DNA from: a bacterium
GTDB lineage: Bacteria; Planctomycetota; Planctomycetia; Pirellulales; Pirellulaceae
NCBI GenBank assembly: GCA_024743355.1
Contig: JANSWS010000033.1
Location: forward strand, 1 to 33,659
DNA length: 33,659 bases
Direction of reading: 5' to 3'
The position numbers and the translations under genes are program-made. This document shows positions 18,267 to 26,030 of this stretch, piece by piece (the first letter of the stretch is position 1; every line of letters starts with the position of its first letter). The notes under the pieces were generated by a model. The model was not told the origin of the DNA. It saw nothing but the letters and a program-made list of their open reading frames with translations, and made no database searches.

Positions 18267-20059
18267 AGATACCTCTTCGCAAATGGCTGAAACGGATAGC
18301 CTTCATCCGGCAAACTCCAGCCGAAAAACTCAATGCAATTCAATCGCAAGCCATGCACCACGCCGCTTAAGATTGCCAGAGCAAAATTCAGCCCGTGACC
18401 GAGCACCACGATCAATACTGCCAGCAAGCTGCCAATGCCGATGTTGCTGCTGGCTTCGTAGCTTAGCTTGTTGAATGTTGTTGCAAGCTGGGCGCTGGCT
18501 AGTCCCAACGCGAATAGCCGCAGGTAGCTCAAGACGTCTCCGAAAGCGCGGCTGACATTGGTCAGTGACAATACCCCGTCCAGCAATCGTTTGCCATGGC
18601 TTTTGATGCTCCAAGTAAACCAGGGCTGTTCACTGCTGAAAAATAAGACCATCAGCAAGCCGACAACCAAGGCTCCGGAGCCGTATGACGTCAGTTGCTG
18701 GGCCGGCTGAGTACCGCTGCTACCAAACCCCCAAGCAAGTCCACCTAGCAAAGCGCAACACCAGCCGAAAGAAGAAAGCATGACCGGCGACCAACGTCGA
18801 CTCCAGGCTCGGGCGCAATTGGCGATGACCAGATGCACCACACCCACGATGATCGACAGCCGCATCATGAGCGCCGTATCCGTGGCGTCGAACAGCTGCA
18901 AACGGGCCAACCAGGAGCCGGGGGGCGGGCTTAAGCCGAAGTAGCTGCCAACCGCGATGCCATAGATAATCGAGGCCACAGCAATTGCCGTAAACAGCCT
19001 TCGCAATCGCAGGTTCTTTGAGGAGCCTCCCAGCCGTCGCCAGAAGATCGCCAGCAACACTGCCAGCAACAGCGCATATCCAGCATCCGCCATGATCATG
19101 GCAAAGAAAATGCTGAACGAAAGAAAAACGACGCCGGAGGGGTCCCAGGAATCATAGGCCGGAGTGGTGTAAAACTTCACGGCACTCTCGCCTCCAGCCG
19201 CCAATCCGCGATTGGAAAGCAGTGTAGGTGGACAATCCTCCTCCCCTGCCGGCTCGACGGTGATTGCAAGTCCCTTGTTGCGAGCAAACTCGCATAACTG
19301 TCCACGTTGTGAGGCGGGAGCCCAGCCTTGCAATGCAAACATGAAATCGGCGTCCCAAGTCTGTTGAGCCGCCTGCTCACGCGCCGCGCGATCCTGGGCA
19401 ATTCCCAGAGTGCGTGAAAACTGGTGAATCCACTTGGTGAGCCTGACGCGTCGCCAATGCAAATCCTCCAAGTCGGATTCCACGACTTCGAGCCGCTGTT
19501 GAATTTCAGCCAGGGGCCGGGGATCTAACTCTACCTGCCCGAAATCGAGCTCGCTCGGTGGCGCTTCGCTCAACACAGCCACGTAGGCAAAGCGATGGTC
19601 CTTGGACACGATCTCCCAGGCCACCGGCAAATTCTGTAGCGCATCCAGTCGGAAGAGTGGCACCACGTAGAACCACAACTGAAGCTTGCCAAACTCGCCT
19701 TCGGCGGGCAGCCGAAAATTGCCCCATGGCAGCAAGCCTTCCATGGCCACGTTCAATTCATCCCGTTCGGCGCGAAGATCTTCCAACTGTCCACGCACGG
19801 CGAGTGTCTCGGACAACACCTGATCAAAATCGAATTCTTCATCGTTCGTTGCCGGACGGCTGCGCTCGGGGCTGGATTTTAAGAAGTGCAAGGCTGCCAC
19901 CGCATCCGGGGAAGCATGCCGCAGAGGCATGTCGTCAGCACCGTTCTCGGAAAGCGCGATCAAGTGCATGCACCCCAAGTCCTGCAGATCCTCAAGCACG
20001 CTGACTTTCTCTGACAGCGGTCCATAGATTGTGAACCTCTCAACGGGTACGATCGCCAT
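18263..20059 (-). CDS. ntpI: V/A-type ATPase subunit I (membrane stator)
   Basis: Membrane stator subunit, 598 residues. The N-terminal half (about 1-300) is cytoplasmic with coiled-coil segments (QLEDLRAERDELN, EIQQRLEVVESDLEDL). The C-terminal half has about seven or eight membrane helices beginning at the conserved DPSGVVFLSFSIFFAMIMADAGYAL region (about 307-330). SYLRLFALGLASAQLA supplies R514, the expected stator Arg facing the rotor Glu, and HGLRLNCIEFF supplies a second conserved Arg (R572). The length is slightly below the usual 640-660. Its ATG shares one base with the stop codon of the D gene (TGATG) and its end overlaps the K start. Confidence 0.94.
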   Translation of the reverse strand: MAIVPVERFTIYGPLSEKVSVLEDLQDLGCMHLIALSENGADDMPLRHASPDAVAALHFLKSSPERSRPATNDEEFDFDQVLSETLAVRGQLEDLRAERDELNVAMEGLLPWGNFRLPAEGEFGKLQLWFYVVPLFRLDALQNLPVAWEIVSKDHRFAYVAVLSEAPPSELDFGQVELDPRPLAEIQQRLEVVESDLEDLHWRRVRLTKWIHQFSRTLGIAQDRAAREQAAQQTWDADFMFALQGWAPASQRGQLCEFARNKGLAITVEPAGEEDCPPTLLSNRGLAAGGESAVKFYTTPAYDSWDPSGVVFLSFSIFFAMIMADAGYALLLAVLLAIFWRRLGGSSKNLRLRRLFTAIAVASIIYGIAVGSYFGLSPPPGSWLARLQLFDATDTALMMRLSIIVGVVHLVIANCARAWSRRWSPVMLSSFGWCCALLGGLAWGFGSSGTQPAQQLTSYGSGALVVGLLMVLFFSSEQPWFTWSIKSHGKRLLDGVLSLTNVSRAFGDVLSYLRLFALGLASAQLATTFNKLSYEASSNIGIGSLLAVLIVVLGHGLNFALAILSGVVHGLRLNCIEFFGWSLPDEGYPFQPFAKRYL

Positions 20060-20673
20060 CAGTGGTCCTCCGCCCGGGAAATCCCACGCTGCTGCTTCGC
20101 CTTGGCGATCTTTGACCGCACCACCGCGGCCCTCTCCGAATCCGCCAGATGGATTTTGATCCGCTGAATGTCATCGCGGGCCTGCGGAATAAGTACTTTG
20201 TCAAACAGGTTGACCCGCTGCGTGATCCGCCTGACCGCCTCGGCTAACTTGTCAACGCGTGTCTGTTCAACACGCCTGCGAATCTGTAATTCCGCCAGTG
20301 CCTCCAGAGCTTCCACGAGAAAATCGACCCAAAACGGTTTTGCCAACATCGAATAGTCATGTCGTTCCAGCTCGAGTTCCTTCAATACGGGCAAGCGTAC
20401 CCCCAACACATTTTCCTCGATGATCGATACGTGCTTGACGCTAACCAGTCCGCCCAAATCTTGTTGGCTGGCCCCAAGCAATGCAAACAGCCCACTCTGC
20501 GACTGATAGACTTCGGCAATCTGCTCCTGCGTTGCCTGCAACTGCCCACGGGATCGCTGCAAATCGGCGATTAACTGCTGACGCTTAAGGTCCAGCGATG
20601 GCAAATACCGACGGTACATCGCCAGCTGATCGCGGCGAAGCTTGAGCGAAGTCTTGTTGAGTGCTAGAGCCAT
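20059..20673 (-). CDS. ntpD: V/A-type ATPase subunit D (central rotor stalk)
   Basis: Central-stalk subunit, 204 residues. It has the expected long N-terminal helix (MALALNKTSLKLRRDQLAMY) and long C-terminal helix (RRVEQTRVDKLAEAVRRITQRVNLFDKVLIPQ), the two halves of the coiled coil that turns inside the A3B3 head. The RVNLFDKVLIP motif is a strong family mark. It follows the B gene by 32 bp and is coupled to the I gene by a one-base stop/start overlap. Subunit F, which usually pairs with D, is not found here. Confidence 0.93.
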   Translation of the reverse strand: MALALNKTSLKLRRDQLAMYRRYLPSLDLKRQQLIADLQRSRGQLQATQEQIAEVYQSQSGLFALLGASQQDLGGLVSVKHVSIIEENVLGVRLPVLKELELERHDYSMLAKPFWVDFLVEALEALAELQIRRRVEQTRVDKLAEAVRRITQRVNLFDKVLIPQARDDIQRIKIHLADSERAAVVRSKIAKAKQQRGISRAEDH

Positions 20674-20705
20674 AGGGGAAACGGACTGATGGAAGGCCTG
20701 GTAAA

Positions 20706-22034
20706 TCAGCTACTAACGGAGTGCGGTTTGAAGTACTTGTCCACCAAAGCCTGCTTCATCAGCAGTTCCTCGGACTGGAAACATTCGGCCAGAGTCTTCC
20801 AGCTTAAATCCAGTGCATCATTCAGCGGCATGGAGACCCGAATATCCATGAAACGTTCAACGAACAGCTTGCCAAACTTGAGCAACTTCAGATCAAAAGG
20901 AGAAAGATCAAAAGCCATAGCCTGCTTCTTCTCGGCCTCTTTGGCACCGGCATAAAAGCGAATCATCGTATTCATCACCTGCGAATGATCCTCGCGGGTC
21001 ACCTTGCCGATCACTTGCTGCTTGAGTCGCGACAGTGATCCAAAGGGATCAATCACACCATGATGCAGATAGAACTGACCCTCCGTAATGTACCCGGTAT
21101 TGTCGGGCACCGGGTGCGTCACATCATCACCGGGCATGGTGGTTACGGTTAAGATGGTGACCGAGCCGGCACCTTTGTAATCACAGGCTCGCTCGTAGCG
21201 CTGCGCTAACTGCGTGTACAGATCCCCCATGTATCCCCGATTGGACGGCACGCGTTCCATGGCAATGCCGATTTCCTTCAAAGCATCGGCGTAGGCGGTC
21301 ATGTCGGTCAACAAGACCAAGACTCTTTTGCCTTCCTCTACCGCGAAACGCTCGGCCACCTTCAACGCCATGTCCGGGACTAACATTCGCTCCACGATGG
21401 GATCCGATGCCTGATTCACGAACATTACCGTTCGCCCGAGAATCCCCTCGCTTTCGAAGGTGGATCGAAAGAAGTGGTAATCGTCAAAAATTAGCCCCAA
21501 GCCACCAAACACGATGATGTCCGCATCCGCTTGGATACCGATTCTAGCCAGCAGACGGTTGTAGGGCTCGCCCGCCACGGAAAAGATGGGAATCTTCTGG
21601 CTCTCAACCAGGCAGTTAAACAGATCGATCATTGGCACACGCGTGTGAATCATATTCTGCGGAACAATCCGCATCTTGGGATTCACCGACGGCCCGCCAA
21701 TGGGAATGGCAGCATCCGAGGACAAATCGGGCCCACCGTCCAATGGTCTACCGGATCCGCCAAACACCCGGCCCAAAATATTTTGCGAATAAGTGACCTT
21801 AGTCGGATGCCCTAGAAAATGAACGCGAGCTTGGGTCGAGAGCCCCTTACCACCCGAGAAAACTTGAAGCGAAACGATGTCCCGCTGCAACTCAATGACT
21901 TGCCCCAAGGAACGCCGCCCGTCCCAATTCTCAACGATTGCCAAATCGCCAAATCCGACCTCCGAAGCGCGGACCTTGAGAATATCTCCGACGATCTCCA
22001 CCACACGTGTGTGCCAGGTCAGCTCTGGAATCAT
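20706..22034 (-). CDS. ntpB: V/A-type ATPase regulatory subunit B
   Basis: Non-catalytic head subunit, 442 residues from ATG 22034. I prefer this start over the in-frame one at 22127 because AAGGTG lies 8 bases upstream, the protein then opens like other B subunits (TWHTRVVEIVGDILKVRA), and the extra 31 residues fall partly inside a repeat block. Family features include LGRVFGGSGRPLDGGP, IPIFSVAGEPYNRLLARI at the degenerate P-loop site (no GKT, as expected for B), VLLTDMTAYADALKEI and PSNRGYMGDLYTQLAQRYERA. It is the first gene of the operon. Confidence 0.95.
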   Translation of the reverse strand: MIPELTWHTRVVEIVGDILKVRASEVGFGDLAIVENWDGRRSLGQVIELQRDIVSLQVFSGGKGLSTQARVHFLGHPTKVTYSQNILGRVFGGSGRPLDGGPDLSSDAAIPIGGPSVNPKMRIVPQNMIHTRVPMIDLFNCLVESQKIPIFSVAGEPYNRLLARIGIQADADIIVFGGLGLIFDDYHFFRSTFESEGILGRTVMFVNQASDPIVERMLVPDMALKVAERFAVEEGKRVLVLLTDMTAYADALKEIGIAMERVPSNRGYMGDLYTQLAQRYERACDYKGAGSVTILTVTTMPGDDVTHPVPDNTGYITEGQFYLHHGVIDPFGSLSRLKQQVIGKVTREDHSQVMNTMIRFYAGAKEAEKKQAMAFDLSPFDLKLLKFGKLFVERFMDIRVSMPLNDALDLSWKTLAECFQSEELLMKQALVDKYFKPHSVSS

Positions 22035-22738
22035 CGCGATCGCACCTTGGAAAAGCCGTTTAAGGCGAGCAGCAGAGGAATTCTTACCCGTAGCCACGCA
22101 CGCCAGAGCGTGGTTGACGTTGCTCACCGTCTGGCGACGGCAGCTTCGATTGGTCGTCCTACGATTGGTCGTCCACCGTCTGGCGACGGTGGCTACGGAT
22201 AAATTTTTATCTGCCGCTCGCCAAGAAAATCAATTTGCAAAGAAAACCGTTCACCAATGTCGATGTTTCAAAATAACAACGCAGGTTCGAATAACAAGCA
22301 TGGCCAATCAGCCACGTTGCAGTCAAGACAGCCGATGATGCGTCACGCCTTCGCCTTGCGGTTCGACAACTTACCATCCTACGTGCGAGGCCAGCAAAAA
22401 GATCATCTTCCCCAGCTGACTCTCGACAGATCGCGGATTTCTCCATCCGACGACAGCCGCTCGCGGTCCTAATTATTCCAGCGCGGACCCCGGCATTCGC
22501 ACCGACTTCCGCCCAAGGGGGCTCTCTGCGGGTTTAAACACGTCGGCTTTTTTTACGTAAGGCCTGCCTTGTAGCCTGAAATCAACTAGACTTTGCGGAT
22601 GTCGCTTCCGCGCTTCCAGAAGTTTGAGCGCGACTTTGCCGGAGTCGGACAGCAGTTGAGTTTTCCCGAACTCCCCTTATCTCACTTTTCGGTTCTCCTT
22701 CCGACTACGGAGTTCCACCACAAGAGAGGAATGACACC
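22035..22738. other. Non-coding region between the V-ATPase operon and the sulfatase gene
   Basis: About 700 bp separating two divergent units, so it should contain both promoters. The left part holds a repeat block (22089-22198). The rest has only short open frames without domain signs. A T-run (TTTTTTT) lies near 22550, and the sulfatase ribosome site is GAGAGGA at 22724-22730. I could not assign promoters with confidence. Confidence 0.6.
22089..22198. repeat. Compound hairpin-type intergenic repeat (REP-like)
   Basis: The block is bounded by inverted arms CCGTAGCCAC (22089-22098) and GTGGCTACGG (22189-22198). Inside, CACCGTCTGGCGACGG occurs at 22125-22140 and 22174-22189; each copy is itself palindromic (CCGTC/GACGG). 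CGATTGGTCGTCC occurs at 22147-22159 and 22162-22174 with a 15-bp period. CCACGC...GCGTGG (22095-22113) forms another hairpin. The nested symmetry and lack of coding sense suggest a REP-type element, or a leader structure before the V-ATPase B gene. Confidence 0.75.
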
Positions 22739-24304
22739 ATGTTATTGCGTCGAAGCAAACTGCTTCATCGTGCCAGCGGGCTGGCCGCGGCATTACTGAT
22801 TGGCCTTACGGTCACTTCCATCGCCCAGGATAAGAAACCCAACTTCGTCATCATTTGGGGTGACGATATCGGGCAATCCAACATCAGCGCCTACACCCAG
22901 GGGCTGATGGGCTATCAAACGCCCAACATTGACCGGGTAGCCCGCGAAGGAATGATTTTCACGGACTACTACGGTGAGCAAAGTTGTACGGCTGGACGAG
23001 CCTCCTTCATTATGGGCCAACACGGTCTACGAACGGGGCTTACCAAAGTAGGCCTGCCCGGTGCAGCCGTTGGCATGCAAAAGGAAGATCCAACCATCGC
23101 CGGCTTGCTGAAGAACCACGGCTACGCCACCGGTCAGTTTGGAAAGAATCACCTGGGTGACCGGGATGAGATGCTGCCCACCAATCACGGCTTCGACGAG
23201 TTCTACGGCAACCTTTATCACTTGAACGCCGAGGAAGAGCCTGAGCACCCCGATTACCCCAAGGACCCCGAATTTCGTAAGAAGTTCGGCCCTCGCGGGG
23301 TCCTGCATAGCTTCAGCGACGGAAAGATCGAAGACACCGGGCCGTTGACTCGTAAGCGAATGGAAACCATCGACGACGACATTGCCAGCCGTGCAGCCGA
23401 CTTCATGGAGCGGCAAGCCAAGGCCGACAAGCCCTTCTTCGTATGGGTCAACTTCACGCACATGCACTTCCGTACGCACCCCAAACCTGAGGTCGTGGGC
23501 CAATCTGGGCGGTGGATGAGCGAATATGCGGACGTGATGATGGACCACGACAAGAACGTGGGAACCGTGTTGGACAAGATTGACGAATTGGGACTTGGCG
23601 ACAACACCTTCGTCATGTACAGCACCGACAACGGTCCTCACTTGAATAGCTGGCCGGACGCGGCCATGACGCCATTCCGCAATGAGAAGAACAGCAACTG
23701 GGAGGGCGCTTATCGCGTTCCCGCCATGGTTCGCTTCCCCGGCAAGATCAAAGCTGGTTCCGTTTCCAATCAGATCGTATCCCACTTGGACTGGCTGCCC
23801 ACCATCTTGGCCATGGCCGGAGAAGCCGACATCAAGGAGAAGCTGCTCAAGGGTCACACCGCGATGGGACGCGACTACAAAGTGCATTTGGACGGTTTTA
23901 ATCTGGTTCCCTACCTGACTGGCCAAGAGGAAAAGGGGCCGCGTGAGTCCTTTATCTACTGCAATGACGATCAGCAGTTGACGGCTCTACGCTACGACAA
24001 CTGGAAGCTGGTCTTCATGGAGCAACGAGTACCAGGTACACTCCGAGTTTGGTCGGAACCCTTCGTTACCCTGCGTATTCCCAAAATCTTCAACTTGCGT
24101 ACGGACCCCTATGAGCGTGCGGACATTACGTCTAACACTTACTATGACTGGTTGCTTGACCGGGCCTTCTTGCTCGTGCCCGCACAGGCCTACGTAGCAA
24201 AGTTTCTGGAAAGCTTCAAGGAATACCCGCCTCGCCAGAAGGCTGCCAGCTTCAACCTGGACGAAGTTATGGGTAAATTAATGGAATCCACCGGCAGCAA
24301 GTAA
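22739..24304 (+). CDS. Secreted sulfatase (arylsulfatase family)
   Basis: A 521-residue sulfatase expected to hydrolyse sulfate esters outside the cytoplasm. ATG 22739 is preceded by GAGAGGA 8 bases upstream. Residues 1-29 form a signal peptide (hydrophobic core LAAALLIGLTV, cleavage near SIAQ). The alkaline-phosphatase-fold elements are present: DD at 42-43 for Ca2+, and SCTAGRASF with Cys83 in the C-x-A-x-R context that is converted to formylglycine. GKNHLGD appears where most sulfatases have GKWHLGD, and STDNGPHLNSWPD supplies late metal ligands. The substrate cannot be read from the sequence; planctomycetes use many such enzymes on sulfated algal polysaccharides. It appears to be a single-gene unit with its own terminator. 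Confidence 0.95.
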   Translation: MLLRRSKLLHRASGLAAALLIGLTVTSIAQDKKPNFVIIWGDDIGQSNISAYTQGLMGYQTPNIDRVAREGMIFTDYYGEQSCTAGRASFIMGQHGLRTGLTKVGLPGAAVGMQKEDPTIAGLLKNHGYATGQFGKNHLGDRDEMLPTNHGFDEFYGNLYHLNAEEEPEHPDYPKDPEFRKKFGPRGVLHSFSDGKIEDTGPLTRKRMETIDDDIASRAADFMERQAKADKPFFVWVNFTHMHFRTHPKPEVVGQSGRWMSEYADVMMDHDKNVGTVLDKIDELGLGDNTFVMYSTDNGPHLNSWPDAAMTPFRNEKNSNWEGAYRVPAMVRFPGKIKAGSVSNQIVSHLDWLPTILAMAGEADIKEKLLKGHTAMGRDYKVHLDGFNLVPYLTGQEEKGPRESFIYCNDDQQLTALRYDNWKLVFMEQRVPGTLRVWSEPFVTLRIPKIFNLRTDPYERADITSNTYYDWLLDRAFLLVPAQAYVAKFLESFKEYPPRQKAASFNLDEVMGKLMESTGSK

Positions 24305-24334
24305 AGCAATCTGCTGCTAAGTTGGATTTTGCAG

Positions 24335-24363
24335 CGGTCGGCGATTTTCGCCGACCGTTTTTT
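24335..24363 (+). terminator. Intrinsic terminator after the sulfatase gene
   Basis: A perfect 10-bp GC-rich stem, CGGTCGGCGA (24335-24344) and TCGCCGACCG (24348-24357), has a 3-nt TTT loop and is followed by six T (24358-24363), 30 bp after the sulfatase stop. Read leftwards it has no T-run, so it mainly serves the sulfatase transcript. Confidence 0.95.
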
Positions 24364-24481
24364 ATGCGCGAAAGCGGGCGTCACTTGGGTCCGTGTGGAA
24401 TGCTCGGTACCCCGATTCGAAGCCCCGCCCGATTGCGGCCGCCTGGCCAGGCTTTGCCCCAACGCGTTAAAGGCCAAAGCC

Positions 24482-25660
24482 TTACGAATTGGGCCGCCGA
24501 TGACCACCGATCTGCATGCGTGGTTGCGCCCGTTGTGGCGTGTGGAGCGGGTCTCTGCCAATCGCCGCATACTCTTCCTGGATAACGGGATTACTCACAA
24601 AGACCATCGCCGGAAACTGAACGGGCTTCTGCTTGTGGGGATCCCAAACGACGACGTTTGCCCCACCCAGCCCGATTTTGGCTTGAATCAACTGCAATGC
24701 CTCGACCAGCTGCTGAATTCCGCACCGATAATGCCCCGTCTTGCCGGTGATGAATTTCAGCCTTCCCTTTTCTACTTTCCATTCGCCGGCAGCTTTTACG
24801 TGCTTTCCGGAGAGAAAGCTAGAATGGTGAAACTCGCCACGCACGTGAGGCCCCGTATAAAAACGATCCGTCGACGACAGCACCCAGGCTCCCCAGCCCT
24901 TGCCGCTGAAAACCGTTTCCAAGTGTGCAGTGCTCAGAGGTCGCTCATTCCACAATAGCATCTGCTTCCTCGTGGACGGTACTACGACATAATGCCGCCG
25001 CGTAAGGCGATCCAAGTATGCGACGCCTTTCATGAAGGCGGGCGCGTTGGCGCGTGCGTACGATTCGTTCTTAAGCTGCTTCAATTTGGCATACACTTCA
25101 AAGTAGCAGAGACTGTCCAGCCATTCAAAAAAACTCATGCCACGAGCTACTGCGGGCGATTGCTGCCACTCTGGATACAATTGCTGCAGTACGTCTCCCA
25201 TGCGGTGCTTATGATCGAGTTTTTCCAAGTGATACGCCTGTCCGGCAAGATTGGACAGACCGTGCCGGTGGTTTCCCATCGACTGATTCAGTCTTTGCTG
25301 CAAGGCGTCTACGTTAGTCTGATGGCATATCCAGCTGGGAAGCGCAGCGGGTCTGGCCGGGGCGGCCCCCAGTTCCTCGAACCCCTGATGCACGACGTCT
25401 TCTTCCATGTGAGTACGGGTGTCGTCGGTGTTATAGGGGCATTCTTCATCGTTGGTCGATGCCATGGCCGCAAATTCTTGAATGCTCGTCGAGCGAGCGA
25501 TTGCCACCATCGCTTGAAATTGAGAATCACTCGTGCCGTTGTGGTCCAACGGCTCATCGCCGCCTGAGTTGTAAAAGGGGTCCTCGCTGTCTGTGTTATA
25601 GAAGGGGCCATCGGCATTTTGATTCGTGTTGTAGAAGATATCATCACTCATGGCAGCCAT
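24482..25660 (-). CDS. Protein with plant IQM-like (calmodulin-binding family) domain and N-terminal Tyr-Asn-Thr/Ser repeats
   Basis: A 392-residue cytoplasmic-type protein with no signal peptide or membrane helix. Start codons GTG 25663, ATG 25660 and ATG 25651 are all possible; I use 25660. Residues 1-40 are acidic with three spaced motifs, FYNT (9-12), FYNT (20-23) and FYNS (29-32), and a related PYNT at 75-78. From about 145 on, the sequence follows the order of plant IQM proteins: H-R-M-G (about 152-155), a W-Q-Q-S...FFEWLD block (to 182), Y-x-x-R-L...YVV (about 215-227), W-V-L-S-S-T (259-264), GEFHHSSFLSG (275-285), AAGEW (290-294) and TGHYR (308-312). No IQ motif is visible. Bacterial function is unknown. 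The gene stands alone, convergent with the sulfatase. Confidence 0.85.
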   Translation of the reverse strand: MAAMSDDIFYNTNQNADGPFYNTDSEDPFYNSGGDEPLDHNGTSDSQFQAMVAIARSTSIQEFAAMASTNDEECPYNTDDTRTHMEEDVVHQGFEELGAAPARPAALPSWICHQTNVDALQQRLNQSMGNHRHGLSNLAGQAYHLEKLDHKHRMGDVLQQLYPEWQQSPAVARGMSFFEWLDSLCYFEVYAKLKQLKNESYARANAPAFMKGVAYLDRLTRRHYVVVPSTRKQMLLWNERPLSTAHLETVFSGKGWGAWVLSSTDRFYTGPHVRGEFHHSSFLSGKHVKAAGEWKVEKGRLKFITGKTGHYRCGIQQLVEALQLIQAKIGLGGANVVVWDPHKQKPVQFPAMVFVSNPVIQEEYAAIGRDPLHTPQRAQPRMQIGGHRRPNS

Positions 25661-26030
25661 CACTCGCTTGTCGTTCTAACCGTTCAATCTACTCAGACGC
25701 ACTCTGGTTCCGAACGTTCAACCTATGCGGCGTCCCAACCCGTATCATAATCTACCATTCGACATCCCATCTGCATCGGTTAACGTTTATAATCGTAGCC
25801 GGTCTCGCTCCGCTTGATGAAGCCCCACAGTCCGCTGTCCAGGTCTTTGGTTTTTCGTCGCAGGTTAAATCCCACAAAGTCCAACTGCGCTGTCCGATCC
25901 GATGGTTTCGCAGCGGAAACCGCGGATCGTGCCTCATCACGCGGAGCGATGATGGCTACTAGCTGCGAACGGTTACTTACAATCGACGCTACTTGTATTC
26001 CCTTGCCTCTCGAGAGCGAAAGCGCGGCCG
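25661..26030. other. Non-coding region between the IQM-like gene and the cytochrome-type gene
   Basis: About 370 bp between two divergent genes, expected to hold both promoters. I see no convincing small gene. A weak hairpin GGTTTC/GAAACC lies at 25904-25921. The ribosome site for the gene at 26031 is poor (GAGAGCGAAAG about 8-18 bp upstream). Confidence 0.5.

Noticed and set aside
22035-22127. Longer start for V-ATPase subunit B
   Set aside because: The added residues overlap the repeat block and have no family match; ATG 22034 has its own ribosome site.
22207-22446. A 79-codon minus-strand open frame upstream of the V-ATPase operon
   Set aside because: No family likeness and no clear ribosome site; more likely leader or promoter DNA.
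23027-23926. A 299-codon minus-strand open frame inside the sulfatase gene
   Set aside because: Antisense shadow of a clear sulfatase; the Val/Gly/His-rich product follows from the codon use of the other strand.
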